From: an uncultured Oscillospiraceae bacterium
GTDB lineage: Bacteria > Bacillota > Clostridia > Oscillospirales > Oscillospiraceae
Length of the DNA stretch: 64,000 nt
Direction of reading: 5' to 3'
NCBI GenBank assembly: GCA_947625285.1
Contig: CANQNS010000003.1
Coordinates: 1-64,000 of the forward strand
Shown: positions 18,035 to 25,957 of the stretch, in pieces
Numbering within the stretch: the first letter of the stretch is position 1
How the letters are laid out: each line of letters begins with the position of its first letter
The notes under the pieces: generated by a model
Seen by the model: the letters and a program-made list of their open reading frames with translations, nothing else
Databases searched by the model: none
Told to the model about the DNA's origin: nothing
Made by a program: the position numbers and the translations under genes

Positions 18035-19243
18035 ATGAGAGTGCTTATTTACGGCGGCAGCTTCGACCCGCCCCACATGGGGCACATCCGCTCGGTCCGG
18101 ACGGCCGCGGCGGCCCTGGAACCGGATGAGATCCTGCTGGTCCCGGCGGCGGAGCCGCCACACAAGGCTCTGTCCAAAGCGAGCCCTCCGCCGGCGGAGC
18201 GGCTTGCCATGGCGGAGCTGGCGGCGGGGGAGATACCCGGCTGCCGGGCCCTGGGCCTGGAGCTGGAGCGCACCGGCCCCAGCTATACGTCGGACACCCT
18301 GCGCCAGCTTCGGCGGCGGTACCCCAAGGCGGAGCTCATATTCCTCCTGGGCACGGATATGCTGCTGACCCTGGAGGACTGGCATGAGCCGGAGGCGATA
18401 TTGTCTCTGGCCTCGGTGGCGGTGTTCGCCCGGGAGACCGGCCGGGAGCGGGAGATCGAGGCGGCGGCGGCCAGGCTGCGGGAGCGGTACGGGGCCAGGG
18501 TGTATGTCCTTTCCGGGGAGCCGGTGAGCGTTTCCTCCACCCAGGTCCGGGAGCTGCTGCCCCGGCGGCAGGGCCGGGAGCTGGTGCCGGAGAGCGTGTA
18601 CGGCCACATCATCCGCCTGCGGCTGTACGACGCCAGGCCGGAATTCGCGTGGCTGCGGGAGAAGGCGTACGCCTATCTGAAGCCCGGCCGGGTGCCCCAC
18701 GTCCAGGGCACGGAGGCGGAGGCCCGGTCCCTGGCGGAACGCTGGGGGGTGGATGTGGACGACGCGGCGGAGGCGGCCATCGTCCACGACATCACGAAAA
18801 AATGCGGCTACGACGAGCAGTTGTGCCTTTGTGAAAAATATGGTATCATACCGGATGCGTGCCAGCTTGCCAGCGAGAAGCTGCTGCACGCGCTGACGGG
18901 CGGGCCCTTTGCGGCGGAGCGGTTCGGCACCCCGGCGCACATCGTCCAGGCGGTCCGCTGGCACACCACGGGCCGGCCGGCCATGACGGACCTGGAGCGG
19001 GTGGTGTATCTGGCCGACTACATAGAGCCCAACCGCCACGGCTTTTCGGGCCTGGCGGAGCTGCGGCAGGCGGCCTACGCCGATCTGGACGCGGCCATGG
19101 ACCTGGCCCTGCGGATGAGTCTGGCGGAGGTCCGGGAAAAAGGCCGCCAGCCCCATGCGGACACGGTGGCGGCGCAGAAGTATTACGCCCGGAAGCTGCG
19201 GGAAAAAGGCGTCCCGCCGGTAGCCTGGACGCCGGAAGAATAA
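18035..19243 (+). CDS. NadD-YqeK fusion: NaMN adenylyltransferase + HD phosphohydrolase
   Basis: A single 402-residue reading frame joins two enzymes that are separate neighbours in Bacillus. Residues 1-190 are NadD, with GGSFDPPHMGHI (nucleotidyl-transfer HxGH) and SSTQVREL. It adenylates nicotinate mononucleotide for NAD synthesis. Residues 200-400 are a YqeK-like HD hydrolase, with VPHVQGTEAEA, IVHDITKK and VRWHTTGRP as metal ligands. YqeK-type enzymes cleave Ap4A symmetrically. I see no stop or frameshift at the junction. The ATG at 18035 has GGGGG seven nt upstream and is preferred to a GTG at 18029. The rsfS gene follows. Confidence 0.9.
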   Translation: MRVLIYGGSFDPPHMGHIRSVRTAAAALEPDEILLVPAAEPPHKALSKASPPPAERLAMAELAAGEIPGCRALGLELERTGPSYTSDTLRQLRRRYPKAELIFLLGTDMLLTLEDWHEPEAILSLASVAVFARETGREREIEAAAARLRERYGARVYVLSGEPVSVSSTQVRELLPRRQGRELVPESVYGHIIRLRLYDARPEFAWLREKAYAYLKPGRVPHVQGTEAEARSLAERWGVDVDDAAEAAIVHDITKKCGYDEQLCLCEKYGIIPDACQLASEKLLHALTGGPFAAERFGTPAHIVQAVRWHTTGRPAMTDLERVVYLADYIEPNRHGFSGLAELRQAAYADLDAAMDLALRMSLAEVREKGRQPHADTVAAQKYYARKLREKGVPPVAWTPEE

Positions 19244-19259
19244 GATGGGGGGAAATATT

Positions 19260-19616
19260 ATGCAACCTTTTGAAGCGGCAAAGCTGGCGGTGAAGGCCCT
19301 GTCGGACAAGCAGGCCACGGATATCCGCCTTTTGAAGACAACGGACCTGACGGTGCTGGCGGACTATTTCTGCATCTGCACCGCCAACTCCACGCCCCAT
19401 GTTCGCACCCTGTACGACGAGGTGGACAAAAAGCTCTCCGAGGCGGGCCTGCCGCCCCTGCGCCGGGAGGGAAGCCGCAACAGCACCTGGCTGCTGCTGG
19501 ACTTCGGGTGCCTTGTGGTGCACATCTTCCAGCGTGAGGCCCGGGAGTTTTACAGCCTGGAGCGGCTTTGGAACGACGCTCTGGACGTGGATATCAACGA
19601 GATAGTAGAGGCGTGA
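19260..19616 (+). CDS. rsfS: Ribosomal silencing factor RsfS
   Basis: A 118-residue RsfS/Iojap protein that binds L14 on the 50S subunit and blocks subunit joining under starvation. Family features are [35 protein letters not shown] and the C-terminal [27 protein letters not shown] sequence precedes the ATG at 19260; an in-frame upstream ATG at 19245 overlies that site and is rejected. leuS starts six nt after the stop. Confidence 0.95.
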   Translation: MQPFEAAKLAVKALSDKQATDIRLLKTTDLTVLADYFCICTANSTPHVRTLYDEVDKKLSEAGLPPLRREGSRNSTWLLLDFGCLVVHIFQREAREFYSLERLWNDALDVDINEIVEA

Positions 19617-19621
19617 ACGAC

Positions 19622-22033
19622 ATGGCATACGATTTTGAGCGCATCGAGAAAAAGTGGCAGGGCATCTGGGAGCAGGAGAAACCCTATGCCGCCGTGACGG
19701 GGGACCCCCGGCCCAAGTGGTACGGGCTCATCGAATTTCCCTACCCCTCCGGCCAGGGACTGCATGTGGGCCACCCCCGGCCCTATACCGCCATGGACAT
19801 CGTGGCGAGAAAGCGGCGGATGCAGGGATATAACGTGCTGTTCCCCATCGGCTATGACGCCTTCGGCCTGCCCACGGAGAACTATGCCATCAAGAACCAT
19901 ATGCATCCACGGGAGGTCACCCGCCGGAACGTAGCCAACTTCACCTCCCAGTTGAAGATGCTGGGCTTTGGCTTCGACTGGGATCGGATGGTGGATACCA
20001 CGGACCCTACATACTATAAGTGGACCCAGTGGATCTTCCTGCAGTTGTGGAAAAAGGGCCTGGCCTACAAGGCCACCATGCCCGTGAACTGGTGTACCTC
20101 CTGCAAATGCGTGCTGGCAAACGAGGAAGTGGTGGAGGGCGTGTGCGAGCGGTGCGGCTCGCCGGTGGTCCAGAAGGAAAAGAGCCAGTGGATGCTCCGC
20201 ATCACCGCCTACGCCCAGCGGCTCATCGACGATCTGGACGATGTGGACTACATCGAGCGGGTCAAGATCCAGCAGCGCAACTGGATCGGCCGCAGCGAGG
20301 GCGCGGAGGTAGACTTTGACACCACCGCCGGGGACAAGATGCGTATCTTCACCACCCGCTGCGACACCCTTTTCGGCGTGACGTACATGGTAATGAGCCC
20401 GGAGCACGCGCTGCTGGGCAAGTGGATGCCCCTTTTGAAGAACGCCGACGAGGTCCGGGCCTATCAGGACGCGGCGGCCCACAAGTCCGAGCTGGAGCGC
20501 ACGGAGCTTTCCAAGGAAAAGACCGGCGTGCGTCTGGAGGGCGTGGCGGCCGTGAACCCGGTGAACGGGGAGCAGATACCCATCTTCATCTCCGACTATG
20601 TGCTGGCTACCTACGGCACCGGGGCCATCATGGCCGTGCCCGGCCACGACAGCCGGGACTGGGACTTCGCCAAGGCTTTCCATCTGCCCATCATCGAGGT
20701 AGTGGCCGGCGGGAACGTGGACGAGGCCGCCTATACCGACTGCGAGACCGGGGAGCTTGTCAACTCCGGGTTTTTGAACGGGCTGCCCGTGGAGGAGGCC
20801 AAGGAGAAGATGATCGCCTGGCTGGAGGAGCACGGCGTGGGCCAGCGGAAGGTGAACTACAAGCTCCGGGACTGGGTGTTCTCCCGCCAGCGGTACTGGG
20901 GCGAGCCCATCCCCATGGTGAACTGCCCCAAGTGCGGGTGGGTGCCCGTGCCGGAGGAAGAGCTGCCCGTGCTGCTGCCGGAGGTAGCCAGCTACGAGCC
21001 CACCGACACCGGCGAGAGCCCCCTTTCCAAGATGCGGGACTGGGTGGAGTGCAAGTGCCCCAAGTGCGGCGGCCCAGCGGAGCGGGAGACCGACACCATG
21101 CCCCAGTGGGCCGGCTCCAGCTGGTACTTCCTGCGGTATATGGACCCCCATAACGACAAGGCCCTGGCCTCCAGGGAGGCCTTGGAGTACTGGTCCCCCG
21201 TGGACTGGTACAACGGCGGCATGGAGCACACCACGCTGCACCTGCTGTACTCCCGCTTCTGGCACAAATTTCTCTATGACATCGGCGTGGTGCCCACCAA
21301 GGAGCCCTACGCCAAGCGCACCAGCCACGGCATGATCCTGGGGGAAGGCGGCGTGAAGATGTCCAAGAGCCGGGGCAACGTAGTCAACCCCAACGATGTG
21401 GTGGCTAAGTACGGCGCGGACACCCTGCGGCTGTACACCATGTTCATCGGTGACTTTGAAAAGGCCGCCGCCTGGTCGGACGAGGCGGTGAAGGGCTGCA
21501 AGAAGTTCCTGGACCGGGTCTGGGCCTTGGCGGAGGCGGGTCCCGTGGGGGACCAGATCGGCGCCGCCACGGAGGCGCTGCTGCATCGGACCGTCAAGAA
21601 GGTCTCCGAGGACATTGAGGAGATGAAATTCAACACCGCCATCGCCGCCATGATGACCCTGGTGAACGAGCTTTACAAGGTGAAGCCCACCCGGGGCGAT
21701 ATGCGGGTGCTGCTGCTGCTTCTCAGCCCCTTTGCCCCCCATGTGACGGAGGAGATGTGGCAGATGCTGGGCTTTGAGGGCCGCGCCATGAGCCAGAAGT
21801 GGCCGGAGTACGACGAGGCCAGGATGGCGGAGCAGACCCGTGAGATGGCGGTACAGGTGAACGGCAAGCTCAAGACCACCGTTACCGTCCCCGCGGACGC
21901 GGACGACGAGACCGTGTTGGCCGCGGCCAGGGCCGACGGCAAGGTGGCTCGGGCCATGGAGGGCATGGACCTTGTCAAGACCATCGTGGTGAAAAACCGG
22001 CTGGTGAATTTGATCCTAAAGCCGAAAAAGTAA
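19622..22033 (+). CDS. leuS: Leucyl-tRNA synthetase
   Basis: An 803-residue class Ia synthetase. The HIGH-type motif is HVGH in the [16 protein letters not shown] region and the KMSKS loop is [10 protein letters not shown]. The CP1 editing domain contains [20 protein letters not shown], with the Asp used to hydrolyse mischarged tRNA. Zinc-type CxxC pairs (NCPKCGW and KCPKCGG) are present. The anticodon-binding domain is C-terminal. The ATG at 19622 has GAGG about ten nt upstream; an upstream in-frame extension into rsfS is not supported. No T-box leader is visible, so expression probably follows the upstream operon. Confidence 0.97.
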   Translation: MAYDFERIEKKWQGIWEQEKPYAAVTGDPRPKWYGLIEFPYPSGQGLHVGHPRPYTAMDIVARKRRMQGYNVLFPIGYDAFGLPTENYAIKNHMHPREVTRRNVANFTSQLKMLGFGFDWDRMVDTTDPTYYKWTQWIFLQLWKKGLAYKATMPVNWCTSCKCVLANEEVVEGVCERCGSPVVQKEKSQWMLRITAYAQRLIDDLDDVDYIERVKIQQRNWIGRSEGAEVDFDTTAGDKMRIFTTRCDTLFGVTYMVMSPEHALLGKWMPLLKNADEVRAYQDAAAHKSELERTELSKEKTGVRLEGVAAVNPVNGEQIPIFISDYVLATYGTGAIMAVPGHDSRDWDFAKAFHLPIIEVVAGGNVDEAAYTDCETGELVNSGFLNGLPVEEAKEKMIAWLEEHGVGQRKVNYKLRDWVFSRQRYWGEPIPMVNCPKCGWVPVPEEELPVLLPEVASYEPTDTGESPLSKMRDWVECKCPKCGGPAERETDTMPQWAGSSWYFLRYMDPHNDKALASREALEYWSPVDWYNGGMEHTTLHLLYSRFWHKFLYDIGVVPTKEPYAKRTSHGMILGEGGVKMSKSRGNVVNPNDVVAKYGADTLRLYTMFIGDFEKAAAWSDEAVKGCKKFLDRVWALAEAGPVGDQIGAATEALLHRTVKKVSEDIEEMKFNTAIAAMMTLVNELYKVKPTRGDMRVLLLLLSPFAPHVTEEMWQMLGFEGRAMSQKWPEYDEARMAEQTREMAVQVNGKLKTTVTVPADADDETVLAAARADGKVARAMEGMDLVKTIVVKNRLVNLILKPKK

Positions 22034-22040
22034 GAATTTC

Positions 22041-22069
22041 TTGACAACGCCGCGCAAAACCTTTATAAT
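22041..22069 (+). promoter_or_regulatory. Promoter of rpsU
   Basis: A consensus TTGACA (22041-22046), a 17-nt spacer and TATAAT (22064-22069), both perfect matches, as expected for a ribosomal protein gene. It lies just after the leuS stop. Confidence 0.85.
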
Positions 22070-22127
22070 ATCCAAGGTTTGAAACATAAAGCACCTATGA
22101 GGCGTATTCGGAGGGAGGGAAAACAGA

Positions 22128-22313
22128 ATGTCGGAAATCTACGTCAAGGAGAACGAATCTCTCGATAACGCGCTCAAGCGGTTCAAGCGCAGCTGCGCCA
22201 AGGCTGGCGTCATGAACGACCTCCGCCGTAAGGAGTACTACCAGAGCCCCAGCGTCAAGCGTCGCAAGAAGTCCGAGGCGGCCCGCAAGAACAAACATAA
22301 AAGATACTATTGA
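22128..22313 (+). CDS. rpsU: 30S ribosomal protein S21
   Basis: A 61-residue basic protein starting [20 protein letters not shown] and ending in a [18 protein letters not shown] tail. S21 binds near the 3' end of 16S rRNA. The gene has its own strong promoter and terminator and a GGAGGGAGGG ribosome-binding region, so it is a monocistronic unit. Confidence 0.97.
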   Translation: MSEIYVKENESLDNALKRFKRSCAKAGVMNDLRRKEYYQSPSVKRRKKSEAARKNKHKRYY

Positions 22314-22324
22314 TCCAAAAAGAC

Positions 22325-22357
22325 CCCCTCTGCCAAAAGCGGAGGGGATCGTTTTTT
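22325..22357 (+). terminator. rpsU terminator
   Basis: A 9-bp stem (CCCCTCTGC / GCGGAGGGG, one G-U) with a CAAAA loop, followed by GATCGTTTTTT. Confidence 0.9.
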
Positions 22358-22410
22358 GCCGGCGCTCCCGCGGGAAAACGCCGGAAACAGGCGGCAATGC
22401 CACAATTTAC

Positions 22411-22439
22411 TTGCAAAAAGTAAGCGGTTATACTATAAT
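22411..22439 (+). promoter_or_regulatory. Promoter of the sugar nucleotidyltransferase gene
   Basis: TTGCAA (22411-22416), a 17-nt spacer and TATAAT (22434-22439), about 70 nt upstream of the coding start. Confidence 0.7.
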
Positions 22440-22510
22440 AGGCACGTTATACGTAAAAAAACTTATGCGCCGCCGGCGGGAGCCGTGCGGCGTCAGGCGA
22501 GGAGAAGCGG

Positions 22511-23419
22511 ATGGACGTCACGTTGGTGATACTGGCGGCGGGCATGGGCGCCCGGTACGGAGCCGGTATCAAGCAGCTGGAAAAGGTGGGGCCCGATGGG
22601 GAGATCATCATGGATTTCTCCATCCATGACGCTGTCCGGGCGGGCTTCAACAAGGTGGTGTTCGTCATCCGCCGCGCCATTTTTGACGAGTTCCGGGAGG
22701 TCATCGGCGACCGGACGGAGGCCCGGCTGGCCCCGCTGGGGGTGAAGTGCGCCTACGCCTTTCAGGAGCTCGACGACGCGCCGGCCGGCCGCACCAAGCC
22801 CTGGGGCACCGCCCAGGCCGTCATGGCCTGCGCCGGGCTGCTGGACGGACCCTTTGCCGTTATCAACGCGGACGACTATTACGGCAAGGACGCCTTCGCG
22901 GCGGCCTATGACTTCCTTGCCGGATACGACCCGGCGGACCAGTCCCGGTGCGCCATGATCGGCTTCCAACTGAAAAACACCCTGTCGGACGCGGGGGGCG
23001 TGACCCGGGGCCTGTGCGCCATGGATGAAAGGGGCTATCTGACAAAGGTGACGGAGACGTCCCATGTTATCAGGACCGCCGGCGGCCCCGTCCAGCGGGA
23101 CACCATGCGGCCTCTGGACCCGGATGGGCTGGTGAGCATGAATATGTGGGTCCTGACGCCGGGGTCCGTGGGGATGATGGCGGAGGGCTTTCCCGCTTTC
23201 AAGGCGGGCATGAAGGACCCCCGGAAGGACGAGTATCTGCTGCCGGACGTGGTGGACGGCCTGCTGCGGGCGAAGCGGCTCACCGTGAAGGTGCTGCCCA
23301 CGGACGACCAGTGGTACGGCATCACCTTCCATGAGGACCGGGAAACGGTGGCGGCGGCGTTCCGGGACATGGTGGACCGGGGCGTGTATGAACGGGACCT
23401 GTTCAGCGACGTCCGATAA
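22511..23419 (+). CDS. Sugar-phosphate nucleotidyltransferase family protein
   Basis: A 302-residue GT-A-fold nucleotidyltransferase. The nucleotide-binding loop LVILAAGMGARYG is a variant of the G-x-G-x-R motif, and the metal-binding Asp pair is in FAVINADDYYG. The length matches glucose-1-phosphate thymidylyl/uridylyltransferase-like enzymes, but the substrate is not readable. It is monocistronic: promoter at 22411 and a strong hairpin at 23430. It may feed cell-surface polysaccharide synthesis; no partner genes are adjacent. Confidence 0.8.
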   Translation: MDVTLVILAAGMGARYGAGIKQLEKVGPDGEIIMDFSIHDAVRAGFNKVVFVIRRAIFDEFREVIGDRTEARLAPLGVKCAYAFQELDDAPAGRTKPWGTAQAVMACAGLLDGPFAVINADDYYGKDAFAAAYDFLAGYDPADQSRCAMIGFQLKNTLSDAGGVTRGLCAMDERGYLTKVTETSHVIRTAGGPVQRDTMRPLDPDGLVSMNMWVLTPGSVGMMAEGFPAFKAGMKDPRKDEYLLPDVVDGLLRAKRLTVKVLPTDDQWYGITFHEDRETVAAAFRDMVDRGVYERDLFSDVR

Positions 23420-23429
23420 AAGTACATAG

Positions 23430-23460
23430 GCAGGCGCGGCCCCGGCGGGGCCGCGCCTGC
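23430..23460. terminator. Bidirectional terminator between convergent genes
   Basis: A perfect 14-bp GC stem (GCAGGCGCGGCCCC / GGGGCCGCGCCTGC) with a 3-nt loop, lying between the converging nucleotidyltransferase and acetyltransferase genes. There is no T-tract on the + strand. Confidence 0.65.
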
Positions 23461-23468
23461 GCGTCATA

Positions 23469-24041
23469 TCAGGGGAAATACTTTTTCATGAGCCCCGTCA
23501 CCAGCTCCCCGTCCAGCTCCCGGACGGGGACGATGGGCGGCGGGGGGCTGTCGTAGGGGGCCAGGGGCTTTTCAAACCAGGCCACATCCCGCCACGCGCC
23601 GCTCTTGTACCCGGCCTTGGGGCTCGTTCCGATGCGCCGGAAGCCCAGGGCGGCGTGAAGGGCCTCGCTGGCCGGGTTGGGCATGGTGACGCAGCCCATG
23701 GCCGTTTTGACCCCTTGGGCCCGGAGGATGTCCAGCAGCAGCCCGTACAGCCGCCCGCCCAGGCCCTTGCCGGTCTCGGCGCGGTCCAGATAGATGCTCA
23801 GCTCCACGTACCAGCCATAGGCCGGCCGCTCCCGGGCCGGGTGGGCGTAGGCGTAGCCTGTTACCGCGCCGTCCCGCTGGCAGACGAGATAGGGCCAGCG
23901 TTGGGCGATGTCGCGGACGCGGGCGGCAAAGGCCGCCTCCGTAGGCAGGTCGTATTCAAAGGTGACGGCGGTGTCTATGTACTGGGCGTAGACCGCCAGC
24001 AGTCCGGGGGCGTCCGCCTCCGTGGCGAAGCGCACGGTCAT
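23469..24041 (-). CDS. GNAT family N-acetyltransferase
   Basis: A 190-residue GNAT enzyme similar in layout to the phosphinothricin acetyltransferase group. Conserved parts are MTVRFATEADAPGLLAVYAQ at the start, the acetyl-CoA loop DRAETGKGLGGRLYG and the late NPASEALHAALGFRRIGT. A 30-residue C-terminal extension follows the usual WFEKPL end. Its start overlaps the barstar stop by 4 nt, so it is the third gene of the barnase-barstar operon. Whether it modifies the toxin, the immunity protein or an unrelated small molecule is unknown. Confidence 0.85.
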   Translation of the reverse strand: MTVRFATEADAPGLLAVYAQYIDTAVTFEYDLPTEAAFAARVRDIAQRWPYLVCQRDGAVTGYAYAHPARERPAYGWYVELSIYLDRAETGKGLGGRLYGLLLDILRAQGVKTAMGCVTMPNPASEALHAALGFRRIGTSPKAGYKSGAWRDVAWFEKPLAPYDSPPPPIVPVRELDGELVTGLMKKYFP

Positions 24042-24310
24042 GGGCGCGCCTCCCCGTATTCCAGACGCAGATAGGGATTGTCCCTGACGGCGTCCCGGAT
24101 GGTGTCCAGGACCCTGGCCCCGTAGCCGCCGCCGGCCTCCAGCGCGTCCGCGCCCAGCAGCAGGATGACCCGGGGCCCCATTTCCGTCAGACAGTCGAAC
24201 AGGGCGTCCAGATTGCCGCCGTAATAGTCCGGCAGGTCCAGCATCCGGGCCAGGTACGGGTGGGCCGCCGTCTTGTCGGCGAGGTATTTTCCGTTGAGCA
24301 CACAGGTCAT
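24038..24310 (-). CDS. Barstar-like ribonuclease inhibitor
   Basis: A 90-residue barstar. The binding helix DYYGGNLDALFDCLTEM carries both Asp residues that correspond to barstar D35 and D39, which plug the barnase active site. It overlaps the barnase gene upstream (ATGA) and the acetyltransferase gene downstream by 4 nt each. That tight coupling is expected for a cytoplasmic immunity protein to the nuclease encoded just before it. Confidence 0.92.
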   Translation of the reverse strand: MTCVLNGKYLADKTAAHPYLARMLDLPDYYGGNLDALFDCLTEMGPRVILLLGADALEAGGGYGARVLDTIRDAVRDNPYLRLEYGEARP

Positions 24311-24813
24311 TTCTGGATCACCTCAAAGTCGTCCGTGACGGTCAGCTCCGTGAAGGTCTGGTAGTGGTCGGTGGTGTAAAAATACAGCCAGTCGCTGGAG
24401 AAGATGAGCCGCTTCGTGCCCCGGGGAAGGCCTCCGTTCGTGTCGATATCGCACTCGGTATAGGTGCGGCCCGCCGCCTCCGGCAGCTGGCCCTCCCGGT
24501 TGGAGAAGCGGTCCCCGCCAATGGCCGCGCCGGGGCTGTATTTCTCCACCGGTCCGCCCTTCCAGCCCAGCTTGCGGGCCTCCTCCTTGGTGATGTAGTT
24601 GGGCGGCAGCTCCCCGTACAGGTCCAGGTACAGCACCACGTTCTTTACATCGTAATAGTTCTTGCCGAATTCCGGCAGATCGGCGGCCGCCGTGGCCGTG
24701 GGGCCCGCCGGCTCCGCCGAGGGCTCGTCCGCCTGCCCGCCGCAGGCAGACAGCACAACGATGGCGGCCAGCGCGGTCAGGATCAGCAGCCAGGGCCAGA
24801 GTTTTCTTTTCAT
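24307..24813 (-). CDS. Barnase-like ribonuclease with lipoprotein signal
   Basis: A 168-residue guanyl-preferring RNase. The signal segment MKRKLWPWLLILTALAAIVV ends in the lipobox LSAC with C24, so the protein is predicted to be lipid-anchored outside the membrane. A Thr/Ala/Pro linker and the nuclease domain (about 49-168) follow. The catalytic triad equivalent to barnase E73/R87/H102 is E120, R135 and H150, in YTECDI, TKRLIF and DHYQTF. The ATG at 24813 has GGGAG nearby; a longer frame to 24963 lacks such a site. Classical barnase is freely secreted, so the anchor is noteworthy. Confidence 0.92.
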   Translation of the reverse strand: MKRKLWPWLLILTALAAIVVLSACGGQADEPSAEPAGPTATAAADLPEFGKNYYDVKNVVLYLDLYGELPPNYITKEEARKLGWKGGPVEKYSPGAAIGGDRFSNREGQLPEAAGRTYTECDIDTNGGLPRGTKRLIFSSDWLYFYTTDHYQTFTELTVTDDFEVIQK

Positions 24814-24919
24814 CGCCGCTCCCTCTCTTTTTATGGGTTTGCGGTGTAGGTCCACCGCTGGCGGTATTATAGCATATTCTTCCGCCGGACGCCACCCCCG
24901 GCTCGGCCGCAGAAAACAC

Positions 24920-24948
24920 TTGCACTTTCTCCGGCGGTTAGGTACAAT
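24920..24948 (+). promoter_or_regulatory. Promoter of the aldolase gene
   Basis: TTGCAC (24920-24925), a 17-nt spacer and TACAAT (24943-24948), 36 nt before the coding start. Confidence 0.6.
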
Positions 24949-24983
24949 GGCAAAAAAGACCATGGAGCAAAGGAGCGTTTACC

Positions 24984-25901
24984 ATGCGGGACATCGGCAA
25001 ATACCGGGGCATCATCCCGGCCTTTTACGCCTGCTATGACGACGCGGGCGATATCAGCTCCCAGCGTACCGCCGCCTGGGCGGAGTATCTGCTGGGCGCG
25101 GGGGTGAAGGGGCTTTATGTGTGCGGCTCCTCCGGTGAGTGCATCTACCAGGGGGTGGAGGACCGCAAACGGACCCTGGAGGCGGTCATGGAGGCCGTGG
25201 GAGGCAGACTGACCGTCATCGCCCATGTGGCCTGCAACAACACCGCCGACAGCGCGGTCCTGGCCGCCCACGCCGAGAGCCTGGGGGTGGACGCCATCGC
25301 CGCCATCCCGCCCATCTACTTCCATCTGCCGGAGCGGTCCATCGCCCGGTATTGGAACGACATCTCCGCCGCCGCGCCCCGCACGGATTTCATCATCTAC
25401 AACATCCCCCAACTGGCGGGCACCGCGCTCACCATGCCGCTGTTCCGGGAGATGCTGAAAAATCCCCGGGTGGCCGGGGTGAAGAACAGCTCCATGCCCA
25501 TCCAGGACATCCAGATGTTCAAGGCCGAGGGCGGGGAGGACTTCGCCGTGTTCAACGGCCCGGATGAGCAGCTTGTGGGCGGTCTCGCTATCGGCGCGGA
25601 CGGGGCCATCGGCGGCACCTACGGGGTCATGCCGGAGCTGTATCTGAGGATATACGACCTGTGCCGGGCGGGGCGTTATGACGAGGCCCGGCCCATCCAG
25701 TACGCCTGCAACGACATCATCGCCGCGCTCTGCGCCGGTACGGGGCATATGTACGCCATGATAAAGGCGGTCATAAAGCTCCGCACGGGCGTCGCGCTGG
25801 GCGGCGTGCGCAAGCCCCTGACCGACACGGCCCCGGAGGACGGGGCGCGGATCGAACAGTGCGCCGCCATGATCGACGAGGCCATAAAAAAATTCTGCTG
25901 A
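24984..25901 (+). CDS. DapA/NanA-family Schiff-base aldolase
   Basis: A 305-residue (beta/alpha)8 aldolase of the dihydrodipicolinate synthase/N-acetylneuraminate lyase family. The Schiff-base Lys is K167 in AGVKNSS, the catalytic Tyr is Y139 in IIYNIPQLAG, and the pyruvate-carboxylate loop is CGSSGE (47-52). The YNIP sequence and the isolated, non-lysine-operon context favour a NanA-like sialic-acid or related lyase over DapA, but this is inference. It is monocistronic with its own promoter and a terminator shared with the reverse-strand recombinase gene. Confidence 0.8.
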   Translation: MRDIGKYRGIIPAFYACYDDAGDISSQRTAAWAEYLLGAGVKGLYVCGSSGECIYQGVEDRKRTLEAVMEAVGGRLTVIAHVACNNTADSAVLAAHAESLGVDAIAAIPPIYFHLPERSIARYWNDISAAAPRTDFIIYNIPQLAGTALTMPLFREMLKNPRVAGVKNSSMPIQDIQMFKAEGGEDFAVFNGPDEQLVGGLAIGADGAIGGTYGVMPELYLRIYDLCRAGRYDEARPIQYACNDIIAALCAGTGHMYAMIKAVIKLRTGVALGGVRKPLTDTAPEDGARIEQCAAMIDEAIKKFC

Positions 25902-25916
25902 GCGCGTGAAAAACGA

Positions 25917-25957
25917 AACAGGCCGCCGGAGAACTCTCCGCCGGCCTGTTATTTTAT
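25917..25957. terminator. Bidirectional terminator, originally that of rlmD
   Basis: A 16-bp stem with one mismatch (AACAGGCCGCCGGAGA / TCTCCGCCGGCCTGTT) followed on the + strand by ATTTTAT. It separates the aldolase from the converging recombinase. By the attachment-site argument it would have ended rlmD transcription before the island inserted. Confidence 0.7.
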
